Translations under genes and position numbers: made by a program
The notes under the pieces: model-generated
Told to the model about the DNA's origin: nothing
The model's input: the letters and a program-made list of their open reading frames with translations, nothing else
Database searches by the model: none
NCBI RefSeq assembly: GCF_900101295.1
Contig: NZ_FOIL01000033.1
Coordinates: 1-33,904, forward strand
Reading direction: 5' to 3'
DNA length: 33,904 bases
Source of the DNA: [Clostridium] aminophilum
GTDB lineage: Bacteria; Bacillota; Clostridia; Lachnospirales; Lachnospiraceae
In this document: positions 7,003 to 13,734 of the stretch, piece by piece
How the letters are laid out: each line of letters opens with the position of its first letter
Numbering within the stretch: position 1 is the stretch's first letter

Positions 7003-7319
7003 TCTTTGATTTTGGAGCGTTTTATATTGCGAACTACCATCCGCAGCAGCTTTATCATACTGTACTGCACAGTTTACTGCCTTATCTTTAAAGCAATCTT
7101 AATTCCAGTATTAACGATAAACAGCGAGTTGTCGGGACCATTTCATTCTGACTTTTCCGCAATCATACCACAAGATCATTAACAAAGTGTGTCAGGATCA
7201 AGAAAACTTCAAGATTGCATCAATAAACCAAGGTTGATACTGGCTTCCTCCAAAAGTACATCCAGTATGCCGGCACCGGCAGTCACAGGCTTTGGCGAGT
7301 TAGCCGCGTAAAAAAGCGG
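7003..7319. other. Gene-free stretch between hydrolase gene and island
   Basis: This is the 5' region of the leftward hydrolase gene. A TATGAT sequence on the minus strand near 7055 could be its -10, but no good -35 is seen. On the minus strand 7214-7318 an open frame of about 35 codons could be translated without a start codon; it may be a gene remnant or chance. No other site is recognised. Confidence 0.35.
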
Positions 7320-7345
7320 AATTCCGTCTTTCAACGAGATTCCGC
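7316..7345 (-). terminator. Original tRNA-Arg terminator, now displaced
   Basis: On the minus strand GCGGAAT...ATTCCGC forms a 7-bp stem followed by TTTTTT. It sits directly downstream of the partial tRNA-Arg copy and spans the edge of the 84-bp direct repeat. Inference: this was the terminator of the intact tRNA gene before the island inserted; the island end beside the intact tRNA has only a degraded version. Confidence 0.7.
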
Positions 7346-7403
7346 CTGTAAATCCTGTTCGCGACGCGATTCGAACGCGCGACCTTCCGCTTAGGAGGCG
7401 GAC
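7320..7403 (-). repeat. Left attachment repeat: tRNA-Arg 3' fragment
   Basis: The 84 bases match 9554-9637 with one mismatch (7338 versus 9572). The match ends inside the anticodon stem region at GGCGGAC (plus strand), after which the sequence turns to an A/T run. It lacks the D arm and the 5' acceptor half, so it is not a functional tRNA. Confidence 0.93.
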
Positions 7404-7466
7404 AAAAATTTTTTTTAATGTTTCTTGAAATTTACACGGTCAAATCGTAATTTGATCAGCGAGATT

Positions 7467-7787
7467 TTACAGATTGTTTAGATCAATATCGTTTTGAATA
7501 TAATATTTTCCGTTGTTCTTTTTTTCAAGATAATCAACTGCATCCTTGATTGCCTGAATGAATCGACGTTTTGTGTCCAGATCCGAACATCCATGGAACG
7601 AAAATTCCTTTTCTGTGTCTTCAAAGAACGTATCGTAAATGTCACTCACAGCATTAAAGAGTTCACTGAGCTTTTCGTCATCTGCCCATTCGGGCGGATT
7701 ATCATTGTCGATTATTTCACCCGTTTCATCGTAAAGCCAGAGGCAGTAGGTATTGTATTCGAGAAGGATTCGGATTGTTTTTAGCAT
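7467..7787 (-). CDS. Small acidic protein, probable immunity protein
   Basis: The protein has 106 residues and is strongly acidic, rich in Asp and Glu, with predicted alternating strands and helices (for example the EYNTYCLWLYDETGEI segment and a long amphipathic helix near residues 70-90). No family is recognised. A GGAGGAA site lies inside the last codons of the upstream open frame, whose stop is only three bases before this ATG. That coupling, and the toxin-like sequence upstream, is the classic layout of a polymorphic toxin and its immunity gene. It would act in the cytoplasm by binding the toxin domain. The function is inferred from context only. Confidence 0.65.
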   Translation of the reverse strand: MLKTIRILLEYNTYCLWLYDETGEIIDNDNPPEWADDEKLSELFNAVSDIYDTFFEDTEKEFSFHGCSDLDTKRRFIQAIKDAVDYLEKKNNGKYYIQNDIDLNNL

Positions 7788-7790
7788 GTG

Positions 7791-8024
7791 TTATTCCTCC
7801 ATACTTTTAGGGTTAGCACTTACAACATAGCCGTTTGTACCAACTTGAACAGCCACCCGATGGTGCTCTCCATAATATATCACTTCGTAAACGGTTCGGG
7901 GATTTCGTTTTCCCTGGGTTCCGACGATATTCCCTTGATGAACAGCTTCCAGGACAAAGTTTGGAATTTCTTCGTTCGATATTCCATGAGCAGTGAAAGC
8001 ACCTCTGATAATGTCCGTATAATG
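7791..8024 (-). pseudogene. Orphan C-terminal toxin domain fragment (no start codon)
   Basis: An open frame of 77 codons runs from just after a stop (8025-8027) to a stop at 7791-7793. It lacks any upstream in-frame ATG, GTG or TTG; the only ATG is three codons from the end. The sequence contains HGISNEEIPNFVLEAV, a glycine- and arginine-containing turn (GKRNPRTVYEVIYY) and the terminal GYVVSANPKS. This helix-then-strands pattern with a late glycine/threonine-type strand resembles small nuclease toxin domains at the C-termini of polymorphic toxins (BECR-like or DUF4258-like). The exact family is not recognised. It is tightly coupled to the putative immunity gene. Most likely it is the broken-off tip of a longer toxin gene. 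Confidence 0.5.
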
Positions 8025-8121
8025 TTATAAAATATTAAAATCCTGTATTTATGCGGGTTTGCAATGTTTAAGCAATGTCTATATAATGTTGTTATAATGT
8101 TCAGGTAATGTTAAATAATGT
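8010..8121 (+). repeat. Phased array of AATGT repeats (iteron-like)
   Basis: Eight AATGT units start at 8010, 8021, 8063, 8074, 8085, 8096, 8107 and 8117. Steps are 11, 11, 11, 11, 11 and 10 bases within the two groups, and the gap between groups is 42 bases, close to four helical turns. Most units read ATAATGT or GCAATGT. They therefore lie on one face of the helix. They overlap the probable promoter of the AlbA_2 gene and the 5' edge of the toxin fragment, which suggests a cooperative binding site. Confidence 0.85.
8059..8087 (+). promoter_or_regulatory. Candidate promoter of the AlbA_2 gene
   Basis: TTGCAA (8059-8064) and TATAAT (8082-8087) are 17 bases apart. AATGT repeats overlap both hexamers, so a repeat-binding protein would block the polymerase. 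A second TATAAT at 8093-8098 is an alternative -10. Confidence 0.55.
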
Positions 8122-8151
8122 CATAGCTAATCACGAAAGAGGTATTTGCAA

Positions 8152-9546
8152 ATGAAGATAAATAAAATATACGCAGATGTCTTGGCTGAAGATATGGATA
8201 ACGAATATAAATCTGTCCTCAATCCCGATAATCCTGTTAAATGGGCTAAAACATTAATCGGATACGCAAACGGTAAAGGCGGTATTCTTTTTGTTGGAGT
8301 ATCGAATGAAGGAGAAGCATTTGGAATTAGTCTTGATGAAATTGATAAAACAAAACTCCTTATCGCTAAGGTCAATGACAGATATATTTTCCCACATATT
8401 AAGATCGGATATATGATGAGAAGTGTTGATGAGGATGCAGAACGTTTCGTATTAGCAGTACATGTGACACCATCAGACTCCATTATAAGATGGCGTGAAG
8501 GAGATTTTAACGAAACGGTTTATATAAAAGGCGATGGATATTCTACGCCTGCAACACCGGAAGAAATAATATCTCTGTCAAAGAAGAAATATGGCGTTGA
8601 TAACGAAACCAGTGATATCTATTATTCTGAACAAGTCTGGACTGAATATATTGAATTATGTAAGGAATACAGAAAAGACAAATCAGCCCCGTCGCTAAAA
8701 GAACTGCAAAATGAAGAAGCTGTATCCAAAGAGGGCCTTGCAAAATCGGGATTAATCATGTTTAAAGATGGCTATTCCGGTGATGATTCACTTATTTGCT
8801 GCCGCTTATGGAAAGGCAAAAACAAAACAGGAACGGTACTGGACAGTGGCCGGTTCAAAGGATCTCTTGCTAACGTATTTAGATATACCATGAACTTTAT
8901 AGAACGAAATACTAAGACTGGTTGGCAGAAAACTATTAATGGCGGACGTGAGGAGATTCGTTCATACCCCAAAGAAGCTGTGCGCGAAGCCCTTGTAAAT
9001 GCAATAGCACATCGAGATTATTCCATTGCGGGAACTCAGATTGATGTTGACATATACAATGACAGGATTGAAATAGTTTCTCCCGGCTCATGGCTTCTGC
9101 CAATGAGCTATGAAGAATATCCGGTAGGATCAATTCCATCGATCCGCAGAAACTCTATAATAGCAGCATGTCTTGACGTTGCAAATTTAATGGAACGTGG
9201 CGGAACAGGATTTCAAACCATGATGAGAAGTTATGCAGACTGTGAAGAATCACTCCAACCGGTAGTAACAATATATCCTGGATTCTTGAATCTTAGATTA
9301 TTTGATAAGCTCTATAATAAAGATTTCATTACTCCCGATTTTGAGCAGCTGTCAGATAAGGAAAAAATAATTGCCCTCTTATCACAAGATGGTCCCAAAC
9401 CGGTTAAAGAACTTCAGAAATTTGTAAATCATAAAAATAGAAGCTCCTTTTTGCGAGAAGTCATAAATCCATTGATAGAAGCCGAACTGATTTATCGAGA
9501 TGGTAATCCAAAATCACCAACATCACTAATAAAAATAAAGAAATAA
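8152..9546 (+). CDS. AlbA_2 (Schlafen-like) / HATPase_c_4 protein
   Basis: The protein has 464 residues. The N-terminus (about 8-135) has the AlbA_2 pattern: NEYKSVL, then WAKTLIGYANGKGGILFVGVSNEG, ending in VYIKGDGYSTPAT. The middle (about 270-400) has a GHKL-type ATPase region with the N-box EALVNAIAHRDY (Asn283) and a glycine-rich RGGTGF, as in the RecG-C-terminal-like HATPase_c_4 family. The end (about 405-464) looks like a winged helix. Such proteins are usually annotated as ATP-binding transcription regulators and often ride on mobile elements; some Schlafen-domain relatives act in defence. The ATG at 8152 follows AAAGAGG by nine bases; a TTG two codons earlier is less likely. It fills the right half of the island. 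Confidence 0.85.
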   Translation: MKINKIYADVLAEDMDNEYKSVLNPDNPVKWAKTLIGYANGKGGILFVGVSNEGEAFGISLDEIDKTKLLIAKVNDRYIFPHIKIGYMMRSVDEDAERFVLAVHVTPSDSIIRWREGDFNETVYIKGDGYSTPATPEEIISLSKKKYGVDNETSDIYYSEQVWTEYIELCKEYRKDKSAPSLKELQNEEAVSKEGLAKSGLIMFKDGYSGDDSLICCRLWKGKNKTGTVLDSGRFKGSLANVFRYTMNFIERNTKTGWQKTINGGREEIRSYPKEAVREALVNAIAHRDYSIAGTQIDVDIYNDRIEIVSPGSWLLPMSYEEYPVGSIPSIRRNSIIAACLDVANLMERGGTGFQTMMRSYADCEESLQPVVTIYPGFLNLRLFDKLYNKDFITPDFEQLSDKEKIIALLSQDGPKPVKELQKFVNHKNRSSFLREVINPLIEAELIYRDGNPKSPTSLIKIKK

Positions 9547-9553
9547 CAGACGA

Positions 9554-9637
9554 AATTCCGTCTTTCAACGAAATTCCGCCTGTAAATCCTGTTCGCGACG
9601 CGATTCGAACGCGCGACCTTCCGCTTAGGAGGCGGAC
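9554..9637 (-). repeat. Right attachment repeat within tRNA-Arg
   Basis: This copy of the 84-bp repeat is fused to the tRNA 5' half and restores the gene. The plus-strand sequence to its left diverges from the original terminator and offers only a 5-bp AGACG/CGTCT hairpin (9548-9563) before a T-rich stretch on the minus strand. Confidence 0.92.
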
Positions 9638-9663
9638 GCTCTATCCAGCTGAGCTACGCAAAC
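9590..9663 (-). tRNA. tRNA-Arg (anticodon CCT)
   Basis: On the minus strand a 7-bp acceptor stem pairs GTTTGCG with CGCGAAC. A D arm GCTC/GAGC, anticodon loop CTCCTAA, and TTCGAAT T-loop follow. Anticodon CCT reads AGG codons. The discriminator base is A and CCA is not encoded. It serves as the integration site of the neighbouring island. Confidence 0.95.
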
Positions 9664-9671
9664 AAAAAGAA

Positions 9672-9712
9672 AATAATCGGGCGACTGCAATTCCTGCAGC
9701 CACCCGATTATT
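9672..9712 (-). terminator. Terminator of the DUF3881/DUF4446 side
   Basis: AATAATCGGG at both ends forms a long stem with a CTGCA-containing upper part, and on the minus strand it is followed by TTCTTTTT. It separates the leftward core operon from tRNA-Arg, which begins nine bases later. Confidence 0.8.
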
Positions 9713-9789
9713 ATACTGTCTTTTTATATTTCCGTCAAATAAAGGCCGGAGATTTCAAAAACTAAATTCCAAAGTTCCAACATGACGCC

Positions 9790-9833
9790 AATAAAACTCT
9801 AATAAAACTCTAATAAAACTCTAATTAAGCTCC
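9790..9833. repeat. 11-bp tandem repeat
   Basis: AATAAAACTCT occurs three times without a gap (9790-9822), followed by a decayed fourth unit AATTAAGCTCC. It lies in the 3' untranslated region of the leftward DUF3881 gene. No function is evident; slippage is a simple explanation. Confidence 0.9.
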
Positions 9834-9860
9834 AAATTAACAAATCACATTCCATCGAAA

Positions 9861-10745
9861 TCACGCCACGGTAAAATTCGCGATGCCCTGCATCCAGATT
9901 TTCCCCTTAAAGCGGCGGCCGACCGCCGGCTCTCCGAGAAGATCCTCCCGGTTGACCGCAACGCGGAAACGGATTCCGTTGCAGCGGATCAGCATATCAT
10001 AGACGATTTCTTCCGTGATCCGGTTCTTTTTTTCTTTCAGATCCTCGATCATGCCGAGCACCTGATACTGGTCACTCTCCAGACCGGACGGAAGGAACGT
10101 GGAATCCACAATCGAATAGATGTCTTCATTTTCCACCCGCTTGATGATCTGATTAAAGAGATCATACTCGCTGAACGTCAGCGCTTCCATCGCCTCCGCA
10201 TCGCCGTCACGGGCCGCCTTCAGCATCTCATTTCTCTTGGATGTCAGAATGATATCCTTCTCTTTCTGTTTCTCTGTAAACTGAATCGGCAGAAGAATTG
10301 TTCCCTCACTCGCCAGTGCGGAAAGCCGGACGCCCGAAACATCCAGACGCGGACCGTATTTCATGAATTTATCCCGGTATTCGATCGGATTCAGCAGATA
10401 AAAGATCAGTGACACTCCGACCGCATATTCGTCCAGCATGCCTGCAAATGTCTCTTTCTCGGCATGACGCTGAATCGTACACTGCTCCCTGGAAGAAACC
10501 AGTCCGCTCTCAATATACGGGTAATAATAGCGGATATCCAGCTCATCCCGATCGTTCATCTGTCCGAACATCGCGATACCGAGTCCCGGTGCGATCTCAT
10601 TTCGGATCTCACAGAGTGTGCTGTCGCGATCGGTCTGGAAAAACCGGGCATTGTCCGATTCTTTGGCCAGGACTTCCAAAAGCGCTTTTACTTCATTTTC
10701 CCGTCTGTAATTGGAAAAACCGATGGTTCTCAGATACTTATGCAT
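9861..10745 (-). CDS. DUF3881 family protein
   Basis: The protein has 294 residues. The opening MHKYLRTIGFSNYR and overall content match the DUF3881 family of Lachnospiraceae, whose function is unknown. It has no signal peptide and no membrane segment; the sequence is mixed alpha/beta and rich in charged residues, so it is probably cytoplasmic. A GGAAGGAAA site precedes the ATG. It is the most origin-distal gene of the leftward core cluster and is separated from the DUF4446 gene by 166 bases with no recognised site. Conserved placement near parAB is the only functional hint. Confidence 0.82.
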   Translation of the reverse strand: MHKYLRTIGFSNYRRENEVKALLEVLAKESDNARFFQTDRDSTLCEIRNEIAPGLGIAMFGQMNDRDELDIRYYYPYIESGLVSSREQCTIQRHAEKETFAGMLDEYAVGVSLIFYLLNPIEYRDKFMKYGPRLDVSGVRLSALASEGTILLPIQFTEKQKEKDIILTSKRNEMLKAARDGDAEAMEALTFSEYDLFNQIIKRVENEDIYSIVDSTFLPSGLESDQYQVLGMIEDLKEKKNRITEEIVYDMLIRCNGIRFRVAVNREDLLGEPAVGRRFKGKIWMQGIANFTVA

Positions 10746-10911
10746 ACTTTTCCTTCCACTACGACTATTTCACGGGTGTCCCATCGAAATGACATATTGC
10801 ATTTTCCACGTATCGGAAAATCATAACAATCACAGGATTTTCTGAAGAACAATTTCTCTGCGGTTTAAAAAATCCCTGCAAAAAGATTTTCAGGAGCGTT
10901 ACTCTCGTAAC

Positions 10912-11481
10912 TTAAACTTCCTCCTCCGCCGCTTCTTCCTCCTGCGGATTTTCTTTTCTTCTGCTTCTTCCCGGTTTTCCGATATATCCGAGTGCCTGCT
11001 CCAGGGCCTCTCTCTCCTCATTTCCGAGAAGAACCTCCGTCCGGCCTTCCAGAACATCCTTCATATAGAGATAGCAGCCGTCTCTGGAGTGAACCGAATT
11101 CAGGACAAATCCGGTGTTGTTTTCATCGAGAAGAGCGATGGCAAAACTGAGGTTTCCGCCCATTCCCTTAAATGCATTGTATTTTACCATGCCAAGTTTC
11201 CGGAAACTGGACTTTACGATCTCCATCGCATAATCCATCTTCTCCTGATTGGCATTGGCAGAATTCCGGAGATCCTCCGTCTCATCCACCAGATCCAGAA
11301 TGACATCCTCCAGTGTCTCGGCATCTTTTCCTCTCATAAAAACGTCATAGCGCCGGTAAAGTCTCCGGTACTGAAAGATTACTCCGGCCATGATCACCAG
11401 AGAGATCACCGTAATCACCATCAGCGTAATCAGAATAATTCCCGGATCAACGGGAAAATGGTTTAAAATGCTGTTTTCCAT
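10912..11481 (-). CDS. DUF4446 family membrane protein
   Basis: The protein has 189 residues. One strong N-terminal membrane helix (about residues 15-38) is followed by a helical, coiled-coil-prone segment (about 45-90). A small domain containing YNAFKGMGGNLSFAIALLDENNTGFVLNSVHSRDG is the hallmark of DUF4446. The tail is basic then very acidic (EEEAAEEEV). The family has no known activity but regularly follows parB in Clostridia, which suggests a link to chromosome segregation or the cell envelope (inference). The gene begins 14 bases after the parB stop and is probably co-transcribed. Confidence 0.85.
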   Translation of the reverse strand: MENSILNHFPVDPGIILITLMVITVISLVIMAGVIFQYRRLYRRYDVFMRGKDAETLEDVILDLVDETEDLRNSANANQEKMDYAMEIVKSSFRKLGMVKYNAFKGMGGNLSFAIALLDENNTGFVLNSVHSRDGCYLYMKDVLEGRTEVLLGNEEREALEQALGYIGKPGRSRRKENPQEEEAAEEEV

Positions 11482-11495
11482 TTTTCGATATCTCC

Positions 11496-12689
11496 TTAAT
11501 CACGAAGGGACTGAAGCATCTCTGAAATCCGCTCCAGCTCATCCGCAGAGTAGTATTCAATCTCTATTCTGCCGCGGCCCTGTTCTTTCCTGCGAATCTG
11601 AACTTTTGTCCCCATCACCTCTTTCAGCCGGTCTTCCAGCTCGCGGTAAAAAATCCCCAGTTTGTCATTTTCTTTTTCAGCCGGCTCCTTCTTTGTATCC
11701 GGTTCCGGCTGCGTCAGCTTCTTCACCAGCTGTTCAGTCTCGCGAACACTGAGTTCTTTTGCTGCGATCTTTTCCGCGACCGCAGCCTGCTGTTCGCGGT
11801 CGGTCAGCCCAAGAAGGGCTCTCGCATGTCCGGCGGTCAGTTTACCGTCTACCAGCATGTTCTGAACCTTTTCATCCAGTTTTAACAGTCTCATGCTGTT
11901 GGTAACCGCGACACGGCTCTTGGACACTCTGGTGGAGATCTCCTCCTGTGTCAGTCCGAAGTCCGTGATCAGCGTATGATAAGCCTTTGCCTCTTCAATC
12001 GCGTTCAGATCGGACCGCTGAATATTCTCGATCAGAGAAACCTCCATCATCTCCTGACGGCTGTAATCCCGCACAATCACCGGAACTTCACGCAGTCCGG
12101 CCAGTTTGGAGGCACGATATCGTCTCTCTCCGGCGATGATTTCATACCGCTCATTCTTTTTGGTGACAATCAGCGGCTGCAGCACCCCGTAGGTACGGAT
12201 GGAAGCGGCCAGCTCCGCCAGTTCCTCTTCATTGAATTTCTTTCTCGGCTGCTCCGAATTGGCATCAATCAGCGCAAGGCTTACTTTCTGTGCCATTCCC
12301 TCTTCCGTCAGACCGATGAAATTCTTCTGCGGTTCCGCGGTTCTCTCCGAAGTTTTTTCTTTTTTCGAAACCGGAATCTCCGGATCGGTGAGAACCGGCT
12401 CGACATTCTTTGGTTCCGTTCTGCCGGATTCTGTTTTTTTTGCGGTCTTTTGGGCAGAGGAACTCTCATTTTTCTTTTTTGATGCCGCTGTTTTTTTCCG
12501 TTTTGGCTCTGTATTCGCCTTTTTCACGGTCGGAGCGGATTTCTTTTCATTCTTCTTTTCACTCTTTATTTCCTTCGCTTCCGTTTTCTCCCCGGAATTG
12601 ACTTTTTCCTCGCGCTGCTCCGCCTTTTTTTCTTCAATATCTCCGAAAAATGATTCCAGTCCTCTTCCGAGTCCCCTTCTTTTTGACAT
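11496..12689 (-). CDS. parB: Chromosome-partitioning protein ParB (Spo0J) with long linker
   Basis: ParB is the CTP-binding clamp that loads at parS and spreads on DNA. The conserved N-terminal MSKRRGLGRGLESFF start is followed by a Lys/Glu/Ser-rich segment (about residues 20-128) before the nuclease-like N domain. Motifs include GERRYRA (187-193) and ENIQRSDL (221-228), then a helix-turn-helix around 240-275 and a C-terminal dimerisation domain. Most Spo0J proteins have about 280-290 residues; the 397 here come from the low-complexity linker, which looks disordered. It acts with ParA upstream and the two parS sites near 14 kb. Confidence 0.96.
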   Translation of the reverse strand: MSKRRGLGRGLESFFGDIEEKKAEQREEKVNSGEKTEAKEIKSEKKNEKKSAPTVKKANTEPKRKKTAASKKKNESSSAQKTAKKTESGRTEPKNVEPVLTDPEIPVSKKEKTSERTAEPQKNFIGLTEEGMAQKVSLALIDANSEQPRKKFNEEELAELAASIRTYGVLQPLIVTKKNERYEIIAGERRYRASKLAGLREVPVIVRDYSRQEMMEVSLIENIQRSDLNAIEEAKAYHTLITDFGLTQEEISTRVSKSRVAVTNSMRLLKLDEKVQNMLVDGKLTAGHARALLGLTDREQQAAVAEKIAAKELSVRETEQLVKKLTQPEPDTKKEPAEKENDKLGIFYRELEDRLKEVMGTKVQIRRKEQGRGRIEIEYYSADELERISEMLQSLRD

Positions 12690-12748
12690 GTCCGATCCTT
12701 CCTTTCTCCGATAACTTTCTGATCAGAATTCGCTGAATTCCCGGGTGA

Positions 12749-13513
12749 TTACCGGTTCAGACGGATAACTTCCTTTGCCAGACTGCGGTAACTCTCCGCG
12801 CCGCTGGATCGGGAAGAATAATGATTGATCGGAAGACCGAAGCTCGGTGCCTCCGCAAGCCGTACATTTCTCGGAATCAGTGTCTTGAAAATGTGTCCCT
12901 GGAAATTCTCGTGCACATTATTCACCACTTCCGAAGCCAGATTTGTTCTGGAATCAAACATCGTAAAGACAATTCCTTCCAGTTTCAGATCCGGATTCAT
13001 CTTTTTGGATACCAGTTCCACCGTGCGGAGAACCTGGGAAAGACCTTCCAGCGCGTAATACTCACACTGGATCGGAATCAGTACACTGTCTGCCGCGGTC
13101 AGAGAATTCAGCGTCAGAAGACTCAGGGACGGCGGGCAGTCAATGATGATGAAATCATACTTGTCCCGCACCTTATTCAAAACTTCAGACAGGCGCTTTT
13201 CTTTCTTCTCCGTGCTGAGAAGTTCTATCTCCGCACCGGCCAGATCACTGTCAGAAGCAATGACATCAAGAGAATCCTCTGCTCCCCTCTGCACGCACTC
13301 TTCAAAAGAGGCATCTCCCATCATCAGCTCATACACGGTATTGTCGATTTCTCCCTTTGGAAGACCGAGGCCGCTTGTCATGTTTCCCTGCGGATCCATG
13401 TCTACCGCCAGGACCTTCTTTTTCTTTTCTGCCAGGCAGGCCGACAGATTGATCGCTGTCGTTGTCTTTCCGACGCCGCCCTTCTGATTCGCTATCGCAA
13501 TGATCTTGCTCAT
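12749..13513 (-). CDS. parA: Chromosome-partitioning ATPase ParA (Soj)
   Basis: ParA is a dimerising ATPase that binds nucleoid DNA and moves ParB-parS complexes. The protein has 254 residues, with the deviant Walker A KGGVGKTT at 11-18, the PQGN motif after the first strand, and DCPPSLSLLT as Walker B region. The start at 13513 follows GGAAGGATAAC; the frame stays open for 26 further codons upstream but these form an Arg/Lys/Glu-rich stretch unlike the family. parB starts 59 bases downstream. A candidate promoter lies between the parS sites about 490 bases upstream, so the leader would contain a copy of the hairpin-rich repeat. Confidence 0.96.
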   Translation of the reverse strand: MSKIIAIANQKGGVGKTTTAINLSACLAEKKKKVLAVDMDPQGNMTSGLGLPKGEIDNTVYELMMGDASFEECVQRGAEDSLDVIASDSDLAGAEIELLSTEKKEKRLSEVLNKVRDKYDFIIIDCPPSLSLLTLNSLTAADSVLIPIQCEYYALEGLSQVLRTVELVSKKMNPDLKLEGIVFTMFDSRTNLASEVVNNVHENFQGHIFKTLIPRNVRLAEAPSFGLPINHYSSRSSGAESYRSLAKEVIRLNR

Positions 13514-13734
13514 GTTATCCTTCCGTTCTCTCTCTGTTTTCTTCCGACTGTCTCTTCGGATCTCTTTTTTCTCTTTTTCTTTCAAAGACATATCGCGCTC
13601 ATCGTCTTTTATGCATATTATGCATTTTACTTTTTTAAAATCCCGTTTAAAATCATAACCGTTATTTCAAAAGATCCGCTCGTCTTCCCGGAACAGTTTT
13701 GCTGTGTTCCTGTCCATTGTGGTAAAAGAATGCC

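Larger units (their letters stand above)
7320..9637. mobile_element. 2.2-kb integrase-less mini-island in tRNA-Arg(CCT)
   Basis: Two direct repeats of 84 bp (7320-7403 and 9554-9637) differ at one base and contain the 3' two-thirds of tRNA-Arg, from the anticodon arm through the end, plus about 36 bp of downstream DNA. The right copy is part of the complete tRNA gene; the left copy is a fragment with the original terminator. This is the footprint of site-specific integration at a tRNA 3' end. The cargo is an orphan toxin C-terminus, a probable immunity gene and an AlbA_2/GHKL gene, all AT-rich relative to the core. No integrase, excisionase or transposase is encoded, so it is either a deletion remnant or an element mobilised in trans. 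Confidence 0.88.

Noticed and set aside
7320-7403. A second tRNA-Arg gene
   Set aside because: Only the anticodon arm to the 3' end is present; D arm and 5' acceptor half are missing, so it is an attachment-site fragment.
7788-8030. An 80-codon open frame on the plus strand inside the island
   Set aside because: It lies opposite the toxin fragment, whose minus-strand reading is coupled to a ribosome binding site and immunity gene; the plus frame has no such support.
8010-8121. Plasmid-type iteron replication origin
   Set aside because: The repeats are iteron-like, but no replication initiator is encoded in the island; a regulator or recombination site fits better.
8010-8121. CRISPR array
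   Set aside because: Units are only five to seven bases with spacers of four to six bases, and there are no cas genes; nothing else in the window resembles an array.
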